Shown: piece after piece, positions 33,011-43,246 of the stretch
How positions within the stretch are numbered: the stretch's first letter is position 1
Layout: every line of letters starts with the position of its first letter
Source: Paraprevotella xylaniphila YIT 11841
GTDB taxonomy: Bacteria; Bacteroidota; Bacteroidia; Bacteroidales; Bacteroidaceae
Direction: 5' to 3'
NCBI RefSeq assembly: GCF_000205165.1
Contig: NZ_GL883870.1
Span: 27,823-91,822 of the forward strand
Length of the DNA stretch: 64,000 nt
The notes under the pieces: model-generated
Told to the model about the DNA's origin: nothing
Databases searched by the model: none
What the model saw: the letters and a program-made list of their open reading frames with translations, nothing else
Translations under genes and position numbers: made by a program

Positions 33011-36000
33011 ATGAATAATACACTTATAGATAATTCCATAGAAGCACTTTCAATGACAACAACATTGAGAAAATGCTTAGCCATTGATGGTATTAAAACA
33101 GTTAGTATTGCCACAGGCTATTGGGATATTCCCGGTTTAGCTATACTACAAGAAAATTTGAGGTCTTTCATTGAAAAAGAAGGAACAACGCTTCGTTTAC
33201 TTATAGGAAAAGACCCTTATATATACGTAAATCAATTAAAGTCACCTAAATATAAAGATGCAAATTATCCGCTGGACTTCATAAAAACTGATATCCACGA
33301 ACTTAATGTTACTGAGGAATATAAAGATGCTATACGTCTGCTTCTTGATTATTGTACGGAAAACAATGATTCAAAGATTCAGATTCGTGTATTTCGAAAA
33401 AATGAAAATGACGAAACTCAATTTTTACATTCTAAGTGTTACATCTTTGACGGAAAGTCAAACGGCATTGGTATTGGTATCGTGGGTAGTACAAATTTTA
33501 CACAAAAAGGATTACAAGGTAACGCTGAATTAAACTATATTGAAACAGCTCCAAATCAAGTGTTATCGCTTGATGAAATACCTGGTAATAAATCTCATTT
33601 GATATGGTTTAATGAAAAATGGGAAATATCTGAACCTTGGAACAAACAATTCTTAGAACAAATCCTTAAATCTGCACCTATAACAGATGACGTGGAAAAA
33701 GAACGCAAAAGTGAACAACAATCATTCACTCCATACGAACTATATATCAAATTGCTACAAATTAAGTTTGGTGACATTGTAGACAAATCACTCGGACAAC
33801 AGATAGAAACTTATCTGCCAGCGAACATCCACAAACTGGAATATCAAATAGAAGCTGTCAAGAGGTGTATCGGCATTATGCACGAACATGGTGGCTTTAT
33901 GTTGGCAGATGTGGTGGGACTTGGCAAGACGATTATTGGTACGCTCATCATCAAGCGTTTCTTGTCCGTACCAGAAGACGATGGACGAGAACGTAAAGTA
34001 TTGGTCATTACTCCTCCTGCCATTCAATCGGGTTGGAAGAAGACTATAGCCATGTTCGACAAAAATTCTGACGAGAAGATTGCGCCATACATTGACTTCA
34101 TTACAACTGGACGCATCGGAAATGTTGCCGAAGATGAGAGCTGCGAAGATGACGATGACGACAGCCGCGATTCTGGCGATTTTGGTGGAACACTCCAAGA
34201 AAAGAATTATGGCTTTATTGTCATTGACGAAAGCCATAAGTTCCGCAACAGTGCCACATTGATGTACCAGTCTCTTGATGAACTGATACAGAAGATTTGT
34301 TCTAATACAGGGGTATATCCATACGTGGGTCTTCTTTCTGCCACACCGCAGAACAACCGACCAAATGACTTGAAGAATCAGATTTACCTTTTTGAGAGAA
34401 ACCACAATGACAGTACATTGAAGAAGGCTGAAAGTGGTAATATCGAAAGGTTCTTTGCAGATGTCAACCGAGAATATGAATCGCTGATAGATAGAAGCAA
34501 CGACATACCAGCAGATGAGCGCCGCCAACGCTTGGATGCCGTGTCAAAGAGACTACGTGATTGCGTGTTAAGTGATATTCTAGAACGCCGAACAAGAACT
34601 GACGTTGAGAAATATTACAAGGATGATATGGAATCACAAGGCTTGATATTTCCCAAAATTGTTGGACCTAACAATCTTGAATACATCATGGATGACGAGT
34701 TGGCTCAACTGTTCTCTGATACTATGACAATCATTGCTCCAACGGAGGCAGAAAAGTTGCAGACTGACGAGTGGTTAAAATATTTCCGCTATCGTGCCAT
34801 TGAATATTTTACTGACCCTGCCAACGAAAGAAAACATACTGGTCGAGGCAATCGTGGTGTCAACGACGTTGCCAAGCAGCTTGCAATCATCATGCAGATT
34901 CTTCTTGTGAAGCGTCTTGAAAGTTCGTTCACTGCTTTCACCCAATCCCTGTTGAACCTGCGACGTTACACAGAGAACATGATTAAGATGTGGGAGAACG
35001 ACACAATTTTCGTTTGTCCGCAAATTGACGTGAACAAAGAACTTGACTATGAAACCAAAACATTGAAACGTGGTAGACGTGTTTCGTTTAATGATTGTGT
35101 AGAAGAAATCAGAGCCAAGATAACAAAATTGACGGAACAAGGGCGTAACGAGAAGGGACAGAATGCAGAATATAACCGCAAAGACTTCAAGGAGGAATAC
35201 TATATCCAACTGAAAGAAGACTTCCGACTCATTTCTAATCTCTATGATCGATGGGCAAAAAACCCACAAGACCCGAAATTTGATGCATTCAAAGAGAATA
35301 TCAAGCCAGAATTGTTTAATCCACAAAAGAATACCTCTGGAAAATTGGTTATCTTCTCGGAAGCTATAGACACAGTACAATCGCTTGCGAGAGCGGTAAA
35401 GGCAAAGGGTTATAAGGCACTTGTCATTACTGCTGCCAATCGTGATGAGATGGAACACACGATTGAGGAAAATTTCGATGCCAATTACGAAGGTGTTTGG
35501 AAGGATGACTACAATGTTATCATTACAACAGAGGTCTTGGCAGAAGGTGTGAACCTCCACCGTGCCAATGTTATTCTGAACTATGATACTCCTTGGAACT
35601 CCACTCGCCTGATGCAGCGCATAGGTCGTGTAAACCGTATCGGCAGTAAAGAGCCTTTTGTCTATGTTTATAACTTCATGCCAAGTGCAGAAGGCGATGC
35701 GCAGATTCAGTTGGTTCGCAAGGCACATACCAAGTTACAATCCTTCCATGTCCTGTTTGGTGAAGACAGTAAGATTTTCTCGGAAGAGGAAAGTGTGGTA
35801 CATTACGATATTGCCAAAGCTGTTGACGGTGAGGAATCACCTTTGCAGAAGTATGTATATGAACTGAAACAATACAAGGATACTCACCCTGAACGTTATC
35901 TGCAAATAGAACAAGCTGATAAAGACTGGCAGATAGCACAGGCTGCAAGTGGAACGGCATATTTCATAGTAAAAGCACCACACTCTGCAAGGCTTGCAAT

Positions 36001-36484
36001 TAGAATACGTACAGAAGCCGAGGGTCTGTATAACGCCAAAATAATTTCTTTGCTTGAACTGCTTGAAGATATGCGTGTGAAAGAAAATGCCAAACGTGTT
36101 CCATTACCAGATAACTGGCGACAGCTTTCGGCAGAAGCCATAAAGACTTATAACCAATACTTTGTCCGCATCAACAAGTCAAGGGCTGGTGACAAGGCTA
36201 CGGCTGCAAAAGAAATGTTGGTGAAAATTAACAGCACACCTAGTTTATCACTACAATCCAAGATTTTGCTGAAAAATGCTCGTAAGTTTATTGACCGAGG
36301 AAGTTTTGATATTATCAAAAAAGTATTGGCTATTGGTCAAGAATTAGAAGAGCGGGGGTTACGTCTCTTTGCCATAGAGCAACAAGATATAGACGAGATT
36401 CTGGAGCGAGAAATCGGCAAACTCGTAGCCCATGTGGAAAGTAAACAAGGCGAAGCATCTATTGTATTAGGAACCATCAAGTAA
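33011..36484 (+). CDS. Phospholipase D-fold/SF2 helicase fusion
   Basis: A 1157-residue protein. The N-terminal domain has one PLD half-site (LHSKCYIFDGK, His about 140, then VGSTNFTQKGL), a nuclease fold. Next is a Snf2-like SF2 helicase: motif I DVVGLGKTIIGT (about 298-309), II IDESHKFRNS (about 406), III LLSATPQNN, and VI LMQRIGRVNRIGS (about 866-878). A long helical tail follows. Such PLD-helicases accompany methyltransferases in phage-defence loci, with the helicase moving DNA and the PLD domain cutting it. Adjacent methyltransferase gene 12 bp on. Not the canonical DISARM set, since drmA and drmB are absent. Confidence 0.8.
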   Translation: MNNTLIDNSIEALSMTTTLRKCLAIDGIKTVSIATGYWDIPGLAILQENLRSFIEKEGTTLRLLIGKDPYIYVNQLKSPKYKDANYPLDFIKTDIHELNVTEEYKDAIRLLLDYCTENNDSKIQIRVFRKNENDETQFLHSKCYIFDGKSNGIGIGIVGSTNFTQKGLQGNAELNYIETAPNQVLSLDEIPGNKSHLIWFNEKWEISEPWNKQFLEQILKSAPITDDVEKERKSEQQSFTPYELYIKLLQIKFGDIVDKSLGQQIETYLPANIHKLEYQIEAVKRCIGIMHEHGGFMLADVVGLGKTIIGTLIIKRFLSVPEDDGRERKVLVITPPAIQSGWKKTIAMFDKNSDEKIAPYIDFITTGRIGNVAEDESCEDDDDDSRDSGDFGGTLQEKNYGFIVIDESHKFRNSATLMYQSLDELIQKICSNTGVYPYVGLLSATPQNNRPNDLKNQIYLFERNHNDSTLKKAESGNIERFFADVNREYESLIDRSNDIPADERRQRLDAVSKRLRDCVLSDILERRTRTDVEKYYKDDMESQGLIFPKIVGPNNLEYIMDDELAQLFSDTMTIIAPTEAEKLQTDEWLKYFRYRAIEYFTDPANERKHTGRGNRGVNDVAKQLAIIMQILLVKRLESSFTAFTQSLLNLRRYTENMIKMWENDTIFVCPQIDVNKELDYETKTLKRGRRVSFNDCVEEIRAKITKLTEQGRNEKGQNAEYNRKDFKEEYYIQLKEDFRLISNLYDRWAKNPQDPKFDAFKENIKPELFNPQKNTSGKLVIFSEAIDTVQSLARAVKAKGYKALVITAANRDEMEHTIEENFDANYEGVWKDDYNVIITTEVLAEGVNLHRANVILNYDTPWNSTRLMQRIGRVNRIGSKEPFVYVYNFMPSAEGDAQIQLVRKAHTKLQSFHVLFGEDSKIFSEEESVVHYDIAKAVDGEESPLQKYVYELKQYKDTHPERYLQIEQADKDWQIAQAASGTAYFIVKAPHSARLAIRIRTEAEGLYNAKIISLLELLEDMRVKENAKRVPLPDNWRQLSAEAIKTYNQYFVRINKSRAGDKATAAKEMLVKINSTPSLSLQSKILLKNARKFIDRGSFDIIKKVLAIGQELEERGLRLFAIEQQDIDEILEREIGKLVAHVESKQGEASIVLGTIK

Positions 36485-36496
36485 ACAAATACCCCC

Positions 36497-39400
36497 ATGA
36501 ATAAGGAGTCATTAAAAGAATATTTAAGCAGCCGATATCAAGGCTGGAGTTCGTTCCTCAACAATGTTATTTTTCCCATTTTCGGTGAAGATGACTTTGA
36601 GGATGGTTTTGAAACAGAGCTTTTGGAGAGTCAGCCCGAACGAAGACAACTGGCAGAAGCGACGGGAATACGCAGCATCAAGCAAGTTGGAATGATGTAT
36701 GTTGGCGTTGAACCTTTACAGATTTTCGATGTGACAGTCAGCGACCGGGTTATGATGGAGCATAACCGTGTGAACATCCAGCGGCTCATCCGTGCTGTCA
36801 TGGATCAATTCTCTTGTGCCTTCATGCTGTTCCATTACGAGGATGATACTCGTTGGGATTGGCGTTTCACCTATTGCCGAAAGAGTGGCAACAAAGAAGA
36901 ATCCACCGACAGCAAACGCTATACGTTCCTGCTGGGGCCTGGTCAGTCATGCCGCACGGCAACTGACAACTTCATAGCTCTATACGACAAAAGGAATTCT
37001 CTTGAAATTAAAGACATCGAAAATGCATTCAACGTTGAAGCTCTTTCTAAAGAGTTCTTTGGGAAGTACAAGGCTCAATACGAAGCTTTTGTCAATTACA
37101 TGGTTGACCCTACAAACGGAATGCGTCAACACTTCATTGATACAGGCTTTGACCATACGGGTATGGCTGCTGACAAAATTCGTGACCGTGAGGAAAAACC
37201 CATTCGTGACTATGTGAAGAAACTTCTTGGACGCATTGTGTTCCTGCACTTCCTCCAAAAGAAAGGCTGGCTTGGCGTTCCTGCAAGCAAGGAATGGGGC
37301 GAAGGCGATCGTGATTTCATGCTGAATATTTTCAAGAATGCAAATGAACGTCAAAAGGAAAACTTTCTTGATGACATATTAGAAGACTTGTTTACAGAAG
37401 GTTTAGACCGTAACCGTTCAGATCAGGGCGACCTTTACGACACAAAAGTAGAAGGCTTCCGCAACTGTCGTATTCCATATTTGAACGGCGGTCTGTTTGA
37501 ACGTGACATTCTTGACAAGAAGCCCAGTCATTTTCCTGCCAGCTATTTTAATGGCCTGCTGACAATGCTCTCGCAGTACAACTTTACCATCGATGAAAAT
37601 GACCCAAACGATGCAGAAGTGGGCGTTGATCCAGAAATGCTTGGACGCATCTTTGAAAACCTGCTGGAGGACAACAAGGATAAGGGTGCATTCTATACGC
37701 CGAAAGAGATTGTGCAGTACATGTGCCGAGAAAGCTTGATAGCATATCTGCAAACAGACATGAGGGAAGAAGACAAGGAGTGTATACGTCAGTTTGTGAC
37801 AACTCACGATGCATCCCAGCTGGGCGAATTAAAGGAATACATTGATCAGAAACTGTACGATGTGAAGATATGCGACCCTGCAATTGGCTCTGGTGCTTTT
37901 CCAATGGGATTGCTGCGCGAACTGTTCTTCTGCCGTTCTGCTATTGAGCCAAACATTGTAGAGAATGCAGCTAACATTAAACGTCACATTATCCAAAACA
38001 ACATTTATGGTGTTGACATTGAACGTGGAGCAGTGGATATAGCCCGACTTCGTTTCTGGCTCTCACTGATTGTTGACGAAAAGTCACCAGAGGCTCTGCC
38101 TAACCTTGATTTCAAGATTATGCAGGGGAATTCCCTTCTGGAGCAATATAAGGGTGTTGACCTTTCAACGATGACAGAAAAGAAAATAGGAGCTGGTGAA
38201 AGTCTAACTTTCTTTGATAGCATGTTAGATGTTTATCGCAAAAATCTACGCGACAAACTTACTGAATATTACGCTTGCCCTGAACATGACAAGAAAATGC
38301 AGCTGAGAAAGGACATTGCAGATATTGTAAAGCAGGAACTCGTTGAACAAGGTATTCATATTGATTTTGAAGATATGGACTTGTCTGCAAACAGTCAGTT
38401 CTTCCTCTGGCATACCTGGTTCCATGATGTTTTCTCACGACCCTCAAATGGGGGCGGATTCGACATAGCCATTGGTAACCCACCATACATCAGTGCGCCA
38501 ACACAGATAGCATCACCAGAATTGAACGAACAGCGGCAGCGTATAGTGGCAAGCAAGAAGTATAAATCGCTTAATGAGAAGTGGGATTTGTATGTTCCTT
38601 TCATGGAACTTGGTATGCAGTTACTATGCCCCAATGGAGTATTTTCTATGATAGTCCCATATCCTTTGACAAATCAAAAGTATGGAAAGAAACTCCGTAA
38701 GATGATTGTAGAAGAGTATCGTTTGTTGGAAATAGCCGACCTAAATGGAACAAAGATTTTTGAGAATGCCACAGTGAGTAACTGTATTCCATTTATTCAG
38801 AACAGTCAACCAGAGGGTGAACTTCGCATCACACAAATCTTTGAGGACAAGACCATCCGTGAAGTGTTAAGCAAATCTCCAAAGGCATTAAAACTGGACA
38901 AGAAGAATTATGTTTGGAACTTGACAGAAGAGGAAAGAACAGGAAACCGTTTTGCTAATATGAATGTATTGGGTGACTTCTGCTATATAAGCGTAGGAAT
39001 GGTTGTTAATGCCAATGAGAAGGATGCCCAAGGAGCATTCAAAAAAGAAGATTTGATAAGTGACACATACGATGCTATCCATTGTAGAAAGTATATTGAA
39101 GCAAAGGATATAGACAAATTTCAAGTCAAACGTGTACGCTATCTTGAATGGAACACGGAACGCTGCCCAGAGAAACTACGCCGTCCAACTTTTCGCGAGT
39201 TGTATGACCGTCCAAAACTTATCATGAATTGTTTAGGAACTATCAACGTGATAATAGATGCAGAAGAACACTTTCTGCATAATCACTCTATCTACTGTGC
39301 TATTCTTTGGAAAGATTTGAAAGATGTTAGCAATAAAAGCATATCTTCTAGTGTAAAGAAATTCAGTAAACATAGCCGTGAAGCTATGGAATCTCTGTCT

Positions 39401-39658
39401 GAGAAGGTCGACCTGTATTATTTGCTTGGCATCCTTAATTCTTCTATGGCAGACCAGCTGTTGACAGACCAACGAGGCGGTGACTATCACATATATCCAG
39501 AACATATTCGTAATCTTCCAATACCTGTTCCGCAAAGAGAAATACAAAACGCTATTGGCGAAATTGCAAAACAGATTCTTCTTATTCGAGAAACAAATAC
39601 CGATTACTCTGAATTGGAAGAACAGCTCAATAATCTTGTGGAAGCATTGTATCAATGA
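36497..39658 (+). CDS. Eco57I-type adenine DNA methyltransferase with exchangeable specificity half
   Basis: A 1053-residue protein. N-terminal about 400 residues are helical; the N6-adenine methyltransferase core has motif I CDPAIGSGAFPMGLLREL (about 463-480) and motif IV IAIGNPPYIS (about 658-667). The last 400 residues are the target-recognition region. At 38438-38448 (residue about 648, RPSNGGGFD) it shares CGACCCTCAAA with the silent cassettes downstream, in the same frame. It likely methylates self DNA and sets specificity for the PLD-helicase. Stop lies 9 bp before silent site B. Confidence 0.8.
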   Translation: MNKESLKEYLSSRYQGWSSFLNNVIFPIFGEDDFEDGFETELLESQPERRQLAEATGIRSIKQVGMMYVGVEPLQIFDVTVSDRVMMEHNRVNIQRLIRAVMDQFSCAFMLFHYEDDTRWDWRFTYCRKSGNKEESTDSKRYTFLLGPGQSCRTATDNFIALYDKRNSLEIKDIENAFNVEALSKEFFGKYKAQYEAFVNYMVDPTNGMRQHFIDTGFDHTGMAADKIRDREEKPIRDYVKKLLGRIVFLHFLQKKGWLGVPASKEWGEGDRDFMLNIFKNANERQKENFLDDILEDLFTEGLDRNRSDQGDLYDTKVEGFRNCRIPYLNGGLFERDILDKKPSHFPASYFNGLLTMLSQYNFTIDENDPNDAEVGVDPEMLGRIFENLLEDNKDKGAFYTPKEIVQYMCRESLIAYLQTDMREEDKECIRQFVTTHDASQLGELKEYIDQKLYDVKICDPAIGSGAFPMGLLRELFFCRSAIEPNIVENAANIKRHIIQNNIYGVDIERGAVDIARLRFWLSLIVDEKSPEALPNLDFKIMQGNSLLEQYKGVDLSTMTEKKIGAGESLTFFDSMLDVYRKNLRDKLTEYYACPEHDKKMQLRKDIADIVKQELVEQGIHIDFEDMDLSANSQFFLWHTWFHDVFSRPSNGGGFDIAIGNPPYISAPTQIASPELNEQRQRIVASKKYKSLNEKWDLYVPFMELGMQLLCPNGVFSMIVPYPLTNQKYGKKLRKMIVEEYRLLEIADLNGTKIFENATVSNCIPFIQNSQPEGELRITQIFEDKTIREVLSKSPKALKLDKKNYVWNLTEEERTGNRFANMNVLGDFCYISVGMVVNANEKDAQGAFKKEDLISDTYDAIHCRKYIEAKDIDKFQVKRVRYLEWNTERCPEKLRRPTFRELYDRPKLIMNCLGTINVIIDAEEHFLHNHSIYCAILWKDLKDVSNKSISSSVKKFSKHSREAMESLSEKVDLYYLLGILNSSMADQLLTDQRGGDYHIYPEHIRNLPIPVPQREIQNAIGEIAKQILLIRETNTDYSELEEQLNNLVEALYQ
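38438..38448 (+). repeat. Exchange site A inside the methyltransferase gene
   Basis: CGACCCTCAAA, in frame as R-P-S-x, just before motif IV. The following 40 bp still resemble sites B and C (GGGC, TTCGA, CATTGG, CCACC, TAC) but with differences. Inverted relative to site C. Confidence 0.6.
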
Positions 39659-39667
39659 CATATTGTT

Positions 39668-39716
39668 GACCCTCAAAAGAGGGCTTCGATATTGTCATTG
39701 GCAATCCACCGTACGG
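39668..39716 (+). repeat. Exchange site B (49-bp repeat, plus copy)
   Basis: Starts GACCCTCAAAAGAGGGC and ends at the NPPY codons. Identical over 49 bp to the reverse complement of 41769-41817. Confidence 0.9.
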
Positions 39717-40725
39717 AGCGAAATACGACAACCAAACAAAGAGGTATTATAAGAATACCTATGTGACGGCAAATAGCATCCGAGGATTACAGAAGGGGTC
39801 TCTTGATACATATACACTATTCATAGAATTGGGATACAATCTGCTTAGGAAGAATGGGAGTTTTGCCTATATCGTTCCAATATCCTTGACATCAAGTGAT
39901 TCCCTAACAGGCGTACACCGTCTTTTGATGGGAAACTGTGATACCATATACATATCATCGTATGCAGTACGTCCTAAGCCTGTTTTTGAGAACGCTGTAG
40001 TAAACACTTCGATACTTCTTTTTAAGAAGACTGAAACGCCATGTCAGTATCTTTTCTCAACCAAGATGCACAGAAGAGGGAATGAGTTTGAATTACAAAG
40101 GCTCATTGATAATTTGCAATTTGTTGATGTGAAAGGGCAAACACTTTATGGTCGTATTCCAAAGATAGGTTCTGAAATAGAGAAAACCATCTTAAACAAA
40201 CTCTTCAACTATACAAAGTTAGGATCTCTTATCAAGACTTCAGGGAGTCCAATCATATATAGGTTTGCAGGAGGGCGATATTTCAAAGTCGTAACAAATT
40301 ATAGTACCGGTTCATCAGCAGAGAGAACTATCTATTTCGCTAATTCCAAAATCGCAGATGCTGTTGGCTGCGTACTCAGTAGCAGTTTGTCATTTTGGTT
40401 CTATCAGATTTTTTCTGATAATTTAAATTGGAAGACATACGAGATAGAGAATTTCACAGTTCCACAGCTCTCAGCTGAGGATATTGACTATCTTGACAAG
40501 TTGTATTCTCGTTATCTTTCTGACATAGAGGCAAAAGCTAATATCAGAATAACTTCTGGAGAGTCCACCTATAATGTTGATTCATTCAAGGAATACAAAA
40601 TTGTACGCTCCAAAGCCATCATTGATGAGATAGATGACTACATCTGTCCGCTATACGGATTGACGCAGGAGGAAACCGATTTTATCAAAAATTACGAATT
40701 AGAATTTAGGTTGGCTGGAGAATGA
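39670..40725 (+). CDS. Silent specificity cassette 1 (methyltransferase C-terminal half)
   Basis: An open frame of about 351 codons without its own good start (a GTG at 39763 is the first candidate). It begins PSKEGFDIVIGNPPYGAKYD, i.e. at motif IV of an Eco57I-type methyltransferase, and runs to a natural stop, so it is a target-recognition half with no catalytic front. Homologous to cassette 2 throughout (QKGSLDTYTLFIELGY, VFENAVVNTSILLFKK). It would become expressed only after recombination puts it behind the methyltransferase N-terminal half. Confidence 0.75.
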   Translation, partial: PSKEGFDIVIGNPPYGAKYDNQTKRYYKNTYVTANSIRGLQKGSLDTYTLFIELGYNLLRKNGSFAYIVPISLTSSDSLTGVHRLLMGNCDTIYISSYAVRPKPVFENAVVNTSILLFKKTETPCQYLFSTKMHRRGNEFELQRLIDNLQFVDVKGQTLYGRIPKIGSEIEKTILNKLFNYTKLGSLIKTSGSPIIYRFAGGRYFKVVTNYSTGSSAERTIYFANSKIADAVGCVLSSSLSFWFYQIFSDNLNWKTYEIENFTVPQLSAEDIDYLDKLYSRYLSDIEAKANIRITSGESTYNVDSFKEYKIVRSKAIIDEIDDYICPLYGLTQEETDFIKNYELEFRLAGE

Positions 40726-40759
40726 ATGATAATTGGAGGATAATCCCTCCAATTATCAT
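40726..40759. terminator. Hairpin between the tail-to-tail cassettes
   Basis: ATGATAATTGGAGG pairs perfectly with CCTCCAATTATCAT around a 6-nt loop. It would terminate whichever cassette is active, and stays inside the invertible segment. Confidence 0.8.
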
Positions 40760-40783
40760 AATCTTTCCTTTCAGAATTAATGC

Positions 40784-41816
40784 TTATTCAGCATTTCGAT
40801 ATTGATAGTCATAATTGATTAAAAATTTTATTTCAATCTCAGATAAACCATATTTTTCTCCAATAAATTTATCAATTGCATCAATATGCATTTTAGATTG
40901 TCTTGCAAAAAAACATTTCAGTCCCGTTTTAGTTGTCTGGCTCTTTGAATATAAATCATTAAGATAAGTATCATATAAAGTATTTATTTTATCAAGTTCT
41001 TCATCTGAAAATGATTCGAATGGGATAGGAAACATTTCTAATTCGGATGATCGTAGGTTATGCCAATCTGAGTGTATCAGCCAAAACCAATAGAAAAGGT
41101 TACTTGACAAGGCTGCTCCTACAAGACTTTGATATTTTTCTCTGACTTTCAATTCCCCTTCTGCAGAAGAATGAGTAGGAATCTTAGTTATTATTTTATA
41201 GTACCTACCACCTGCCTTCCGGTAATAAATAGGTAAACCTTCTCGTTTATACACATCTTTTATTGTTGTGACACAACGCTCTAATTTGCATAATATTCCT
41301 AATTCTATTTCATTGCCTATCTTTGGAATTCTCCCATTGCGAATATGATGAAGGGCATTTACAAACTTTAGGTCATCTAAGAGTAACCACAGAGATTCAT
41401 CAGAATAGCGTTTGTTGATATGCGTAGTCATAATTCTTGTGGCCTTGTTGCTGGATTTTTTAAAACTAATAATGGATACTTGTTGTTCTGCACTTTCAAA
41501 TATACGGCGTGGTCTGTCTCCATATGAACTGACATAGATTTCGTCACAGTGATTTATTAGTAGTCTATGAAGTCCTGACATTGCATCGGAAGCAGTAACA
41601 CTTAGTGGAACAATAAAGATTGCATTTCCTTTAGTGTGTAATATTTGGTAACCTAAATCAATGAAAAGCGAAAAAGTATCTAAAGATCCTTTTTGTATAT
41701 TAGGTATAGTTTGAGCAGATGTAAATATATGTTTGAAGCATGCTTTGTCTATAGATGAAATTTTAGCACCGTACGGTGGATTGCCAATGACAATATCGAA
41801 GCCCTCTTTTGAGGGT
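40784..41816 (-). CDS. Silent specificity cassette 2 (methyltransferase C-terminal half)
   Basis: A frame of about 344 codons on the minus strand, again beginning RPSKEGFDIVIGNPPYGAK, with a full recognition half (QKGSLDTFSLFIDLGY, IFESAEQQVSIISFKK, KAGGRYYKIITK). An ATG at 41854, inside the recombinase 3' end, would add MVSIIDFYVLQK, so an isolated fragment might be made. It is inverted relative to the active gene, so an A x C inversion would fuse it in frame to the methyltransferase core. Confidence 0.75.
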
Positions 41817-41817
41817 C
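41769..41817 (-). repeat. Exchange site C (49-bp repeat, minus copy)
   Basis: Exact inverted copy of site B, at the outer end of cassette 2 and 21 bp from the end of the serine recombinase gene. Confidence 0.9.
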
Positions 41818-41837
41818 GCTTCTGTAGTACATAGAAA

Positions 41838-42491
41838 TCAATGATAGATACCATACTCTTCCCATCCTTCTTGTTGACAGTTTATAGGCAAATGAAGCCC
41901 CGTATAAACGAGATAACGATATAATGTAGTTTTTGATACTTTCAATCTTTTAGATATAACTGTTTTTTCTGTTCCTTTAGCCAATTCTTTTACAATATAA
42001 TCGTGCTTGTTGGCACATTTGGGATTAAGTCTACAACGAAAGCCACGACAATGTCCGAGCATTGCCCCTTCTGCTTTTTTTCTCGCTAACGCCTCTTTTG
42101 TACGTTGACTGATAAGATTGCGTTCAATCTCAGCTGACAATCCGAAAGCAAAGGCAAGGACTTTACTTTGTATATCTTCCCCAAGTCTATAGTTATCTTT
42201 AATTGTCCATACCTTACATTCTTTTGTCATACAGATATTCAAGATTTCCATAATCATAAAAAGATTGCGTCCAAGACGTGAAAGCTCACTACAGATGATA
42301 ATATCATCTTTGCGTACTTTACGCAGTAAACGTCCAAGCTGTCGTTTTGTGTAATTTTTCGTTCCACTAATAGTTTCTTCAATCCAATCGCCAATTGTCA
42401 ACTCATTATTATTACAGAAATTACTTATCTCAAAACGTTGGTTTTCTACAGTTTGTTTGTCACTGCTTACTCTAATGTATCCGTAAATCAT
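41838..42491 (-). CDS. Serine recombinase (resolvase/invertase family)
   Basis: A 217-residue protein from ATG 42491 (MIYGYIRVSSDKQ). Catalytic Ser is in RVSSDKQ; other motifs are SELSRLGRN, LAFAFGLSAEIERNLISQRTKEALARKKAEG and a C-terminal HTH (KGTEKTVISKRLKVSKTTLYRYL). Typical invertase size and layout. Its position beside the inverted-repeat cassettes makes it the likely enzyme that flips them, but resolution or integration functions for the element are also possible. Confidence 0.85.
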   Translation of the reverse strand: MIYGYIRVSSDKQTVENQRFEISNFCNNNELTIGDWIEETISGTKNYTKRQLGRLLRKVRKDDIIICSELSRLGRNLFMIMEILNICMTKECKVWTIKDNYRLGEDIQSKVLAFAFGLSAEIERNLISQRTKEALARKKAEGAMLGHCRGFRCRLNPKCANKHDYIVKELAKGTEKTVISKRLKVSKTTLYRYLVYTGLHLPINCQQEGWEEYGIYH

Positions 42492-42598
42492 AACTCTTAA
42501 AATTATATTAATATACACCAATATAAAAAATTCCTTCACAATTGATTAAAATGTAAAGGGATAAATTGGAGCAAACAGTATATACGTAGAAGCATATA

Positions 42599-43246
42599 CT
42601 AATTTTCCCCTTTTATTGCTATCTGCTTTTCTATCAAGTTCTGATTCTGTTCCTTCACTGCTCTATACATAGAATAATACGCAAAGCTCTCTTCCTTATA
42701 CTTCATACTACTAACAGAAACAGCAACGGCCCATATCATAATAACGACAATGAAGACCATGACATATCGTAGCTTAATATGATAGCCATATATAAACAAC
42801 CCACTGATATTAGGTGGAATAACGGTTACAGGGCTTTTCAATTCATTGATTTTTGCTAATATCTCATCCTGCCGTTTCAATATACATCGGGTATTAGTTT
42901 CGATAGTTATACGATTCTGATTGTAATCGCAAACGTGCCGATAAAGATATTCAAGAAGTTTGGACTTCTGCTTGAATAAATCAATGAGTTTCGGAAACCA
43001 TAGCGAAAACGGCAATGTGTTAGGCTGCTGTTGCCAGATATGTTTCTTGATCACAGACAAGGCTTCATTCCAGCAAGTACAGAAACTTTTGGCAATTCCA
43101 GTATAAATGGTCTTTTCATCAAATTCCACTTTTACAGATTGTTCCGATTTAGAAACAGTGACATTCTGTTTTTCAATACACTCTTTCAGTTCACTGATAC
43201 TTTGGCGCAAATTTGCAAGATTTGCAGCTATTACATCTTCTTTCAT
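42599..43246 (-). CDS. MobD-like membrane protein
   Basis: A 215-residue protein starting one base into the relaxase stop (TAATG). Helical N-terminus (LANLRQSISELKECI), one C-terminal membrane segment (YVMVFIVVIMIWAVAVSV) and a short tail. Same position and topology as the gene at 17002-17790. Probably an accessory mobilization protein. Confidence 0.55.
   Translation of the reverse strand: MKEDVIAANLANLRQSISELKECIEKQNVTVSKSEQSVKVEFDEKTIYTGIAKSFCTCWNEALSVIKKHIWQQQPNTLPFSLWFPKLIDLFKQKSKLLEYLYRHVCDYNQNRITIETNTRCILKRQDEILAKINELKSPVTVIPPNISGLFIYGYHIKLRYVMVFIVVIMIWAVAVSVSSMKYKEESFAYYSMYRAVKEQNQNLIEKQIAIKGEN

Noticed and set aside
34775-35728. Antisense open frame of 317 codons in the helicase gene
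   Set aside because: Opposite a helicase with all motifs in order; no features of its own.
36497-39658. Identification of the methyltransferase as BREX PglX
   Set aside because: It shares the Eco57I-type layout, but no pglZ, brxC, brxA or brxB gene is present; the partner is a PLD-helicase.
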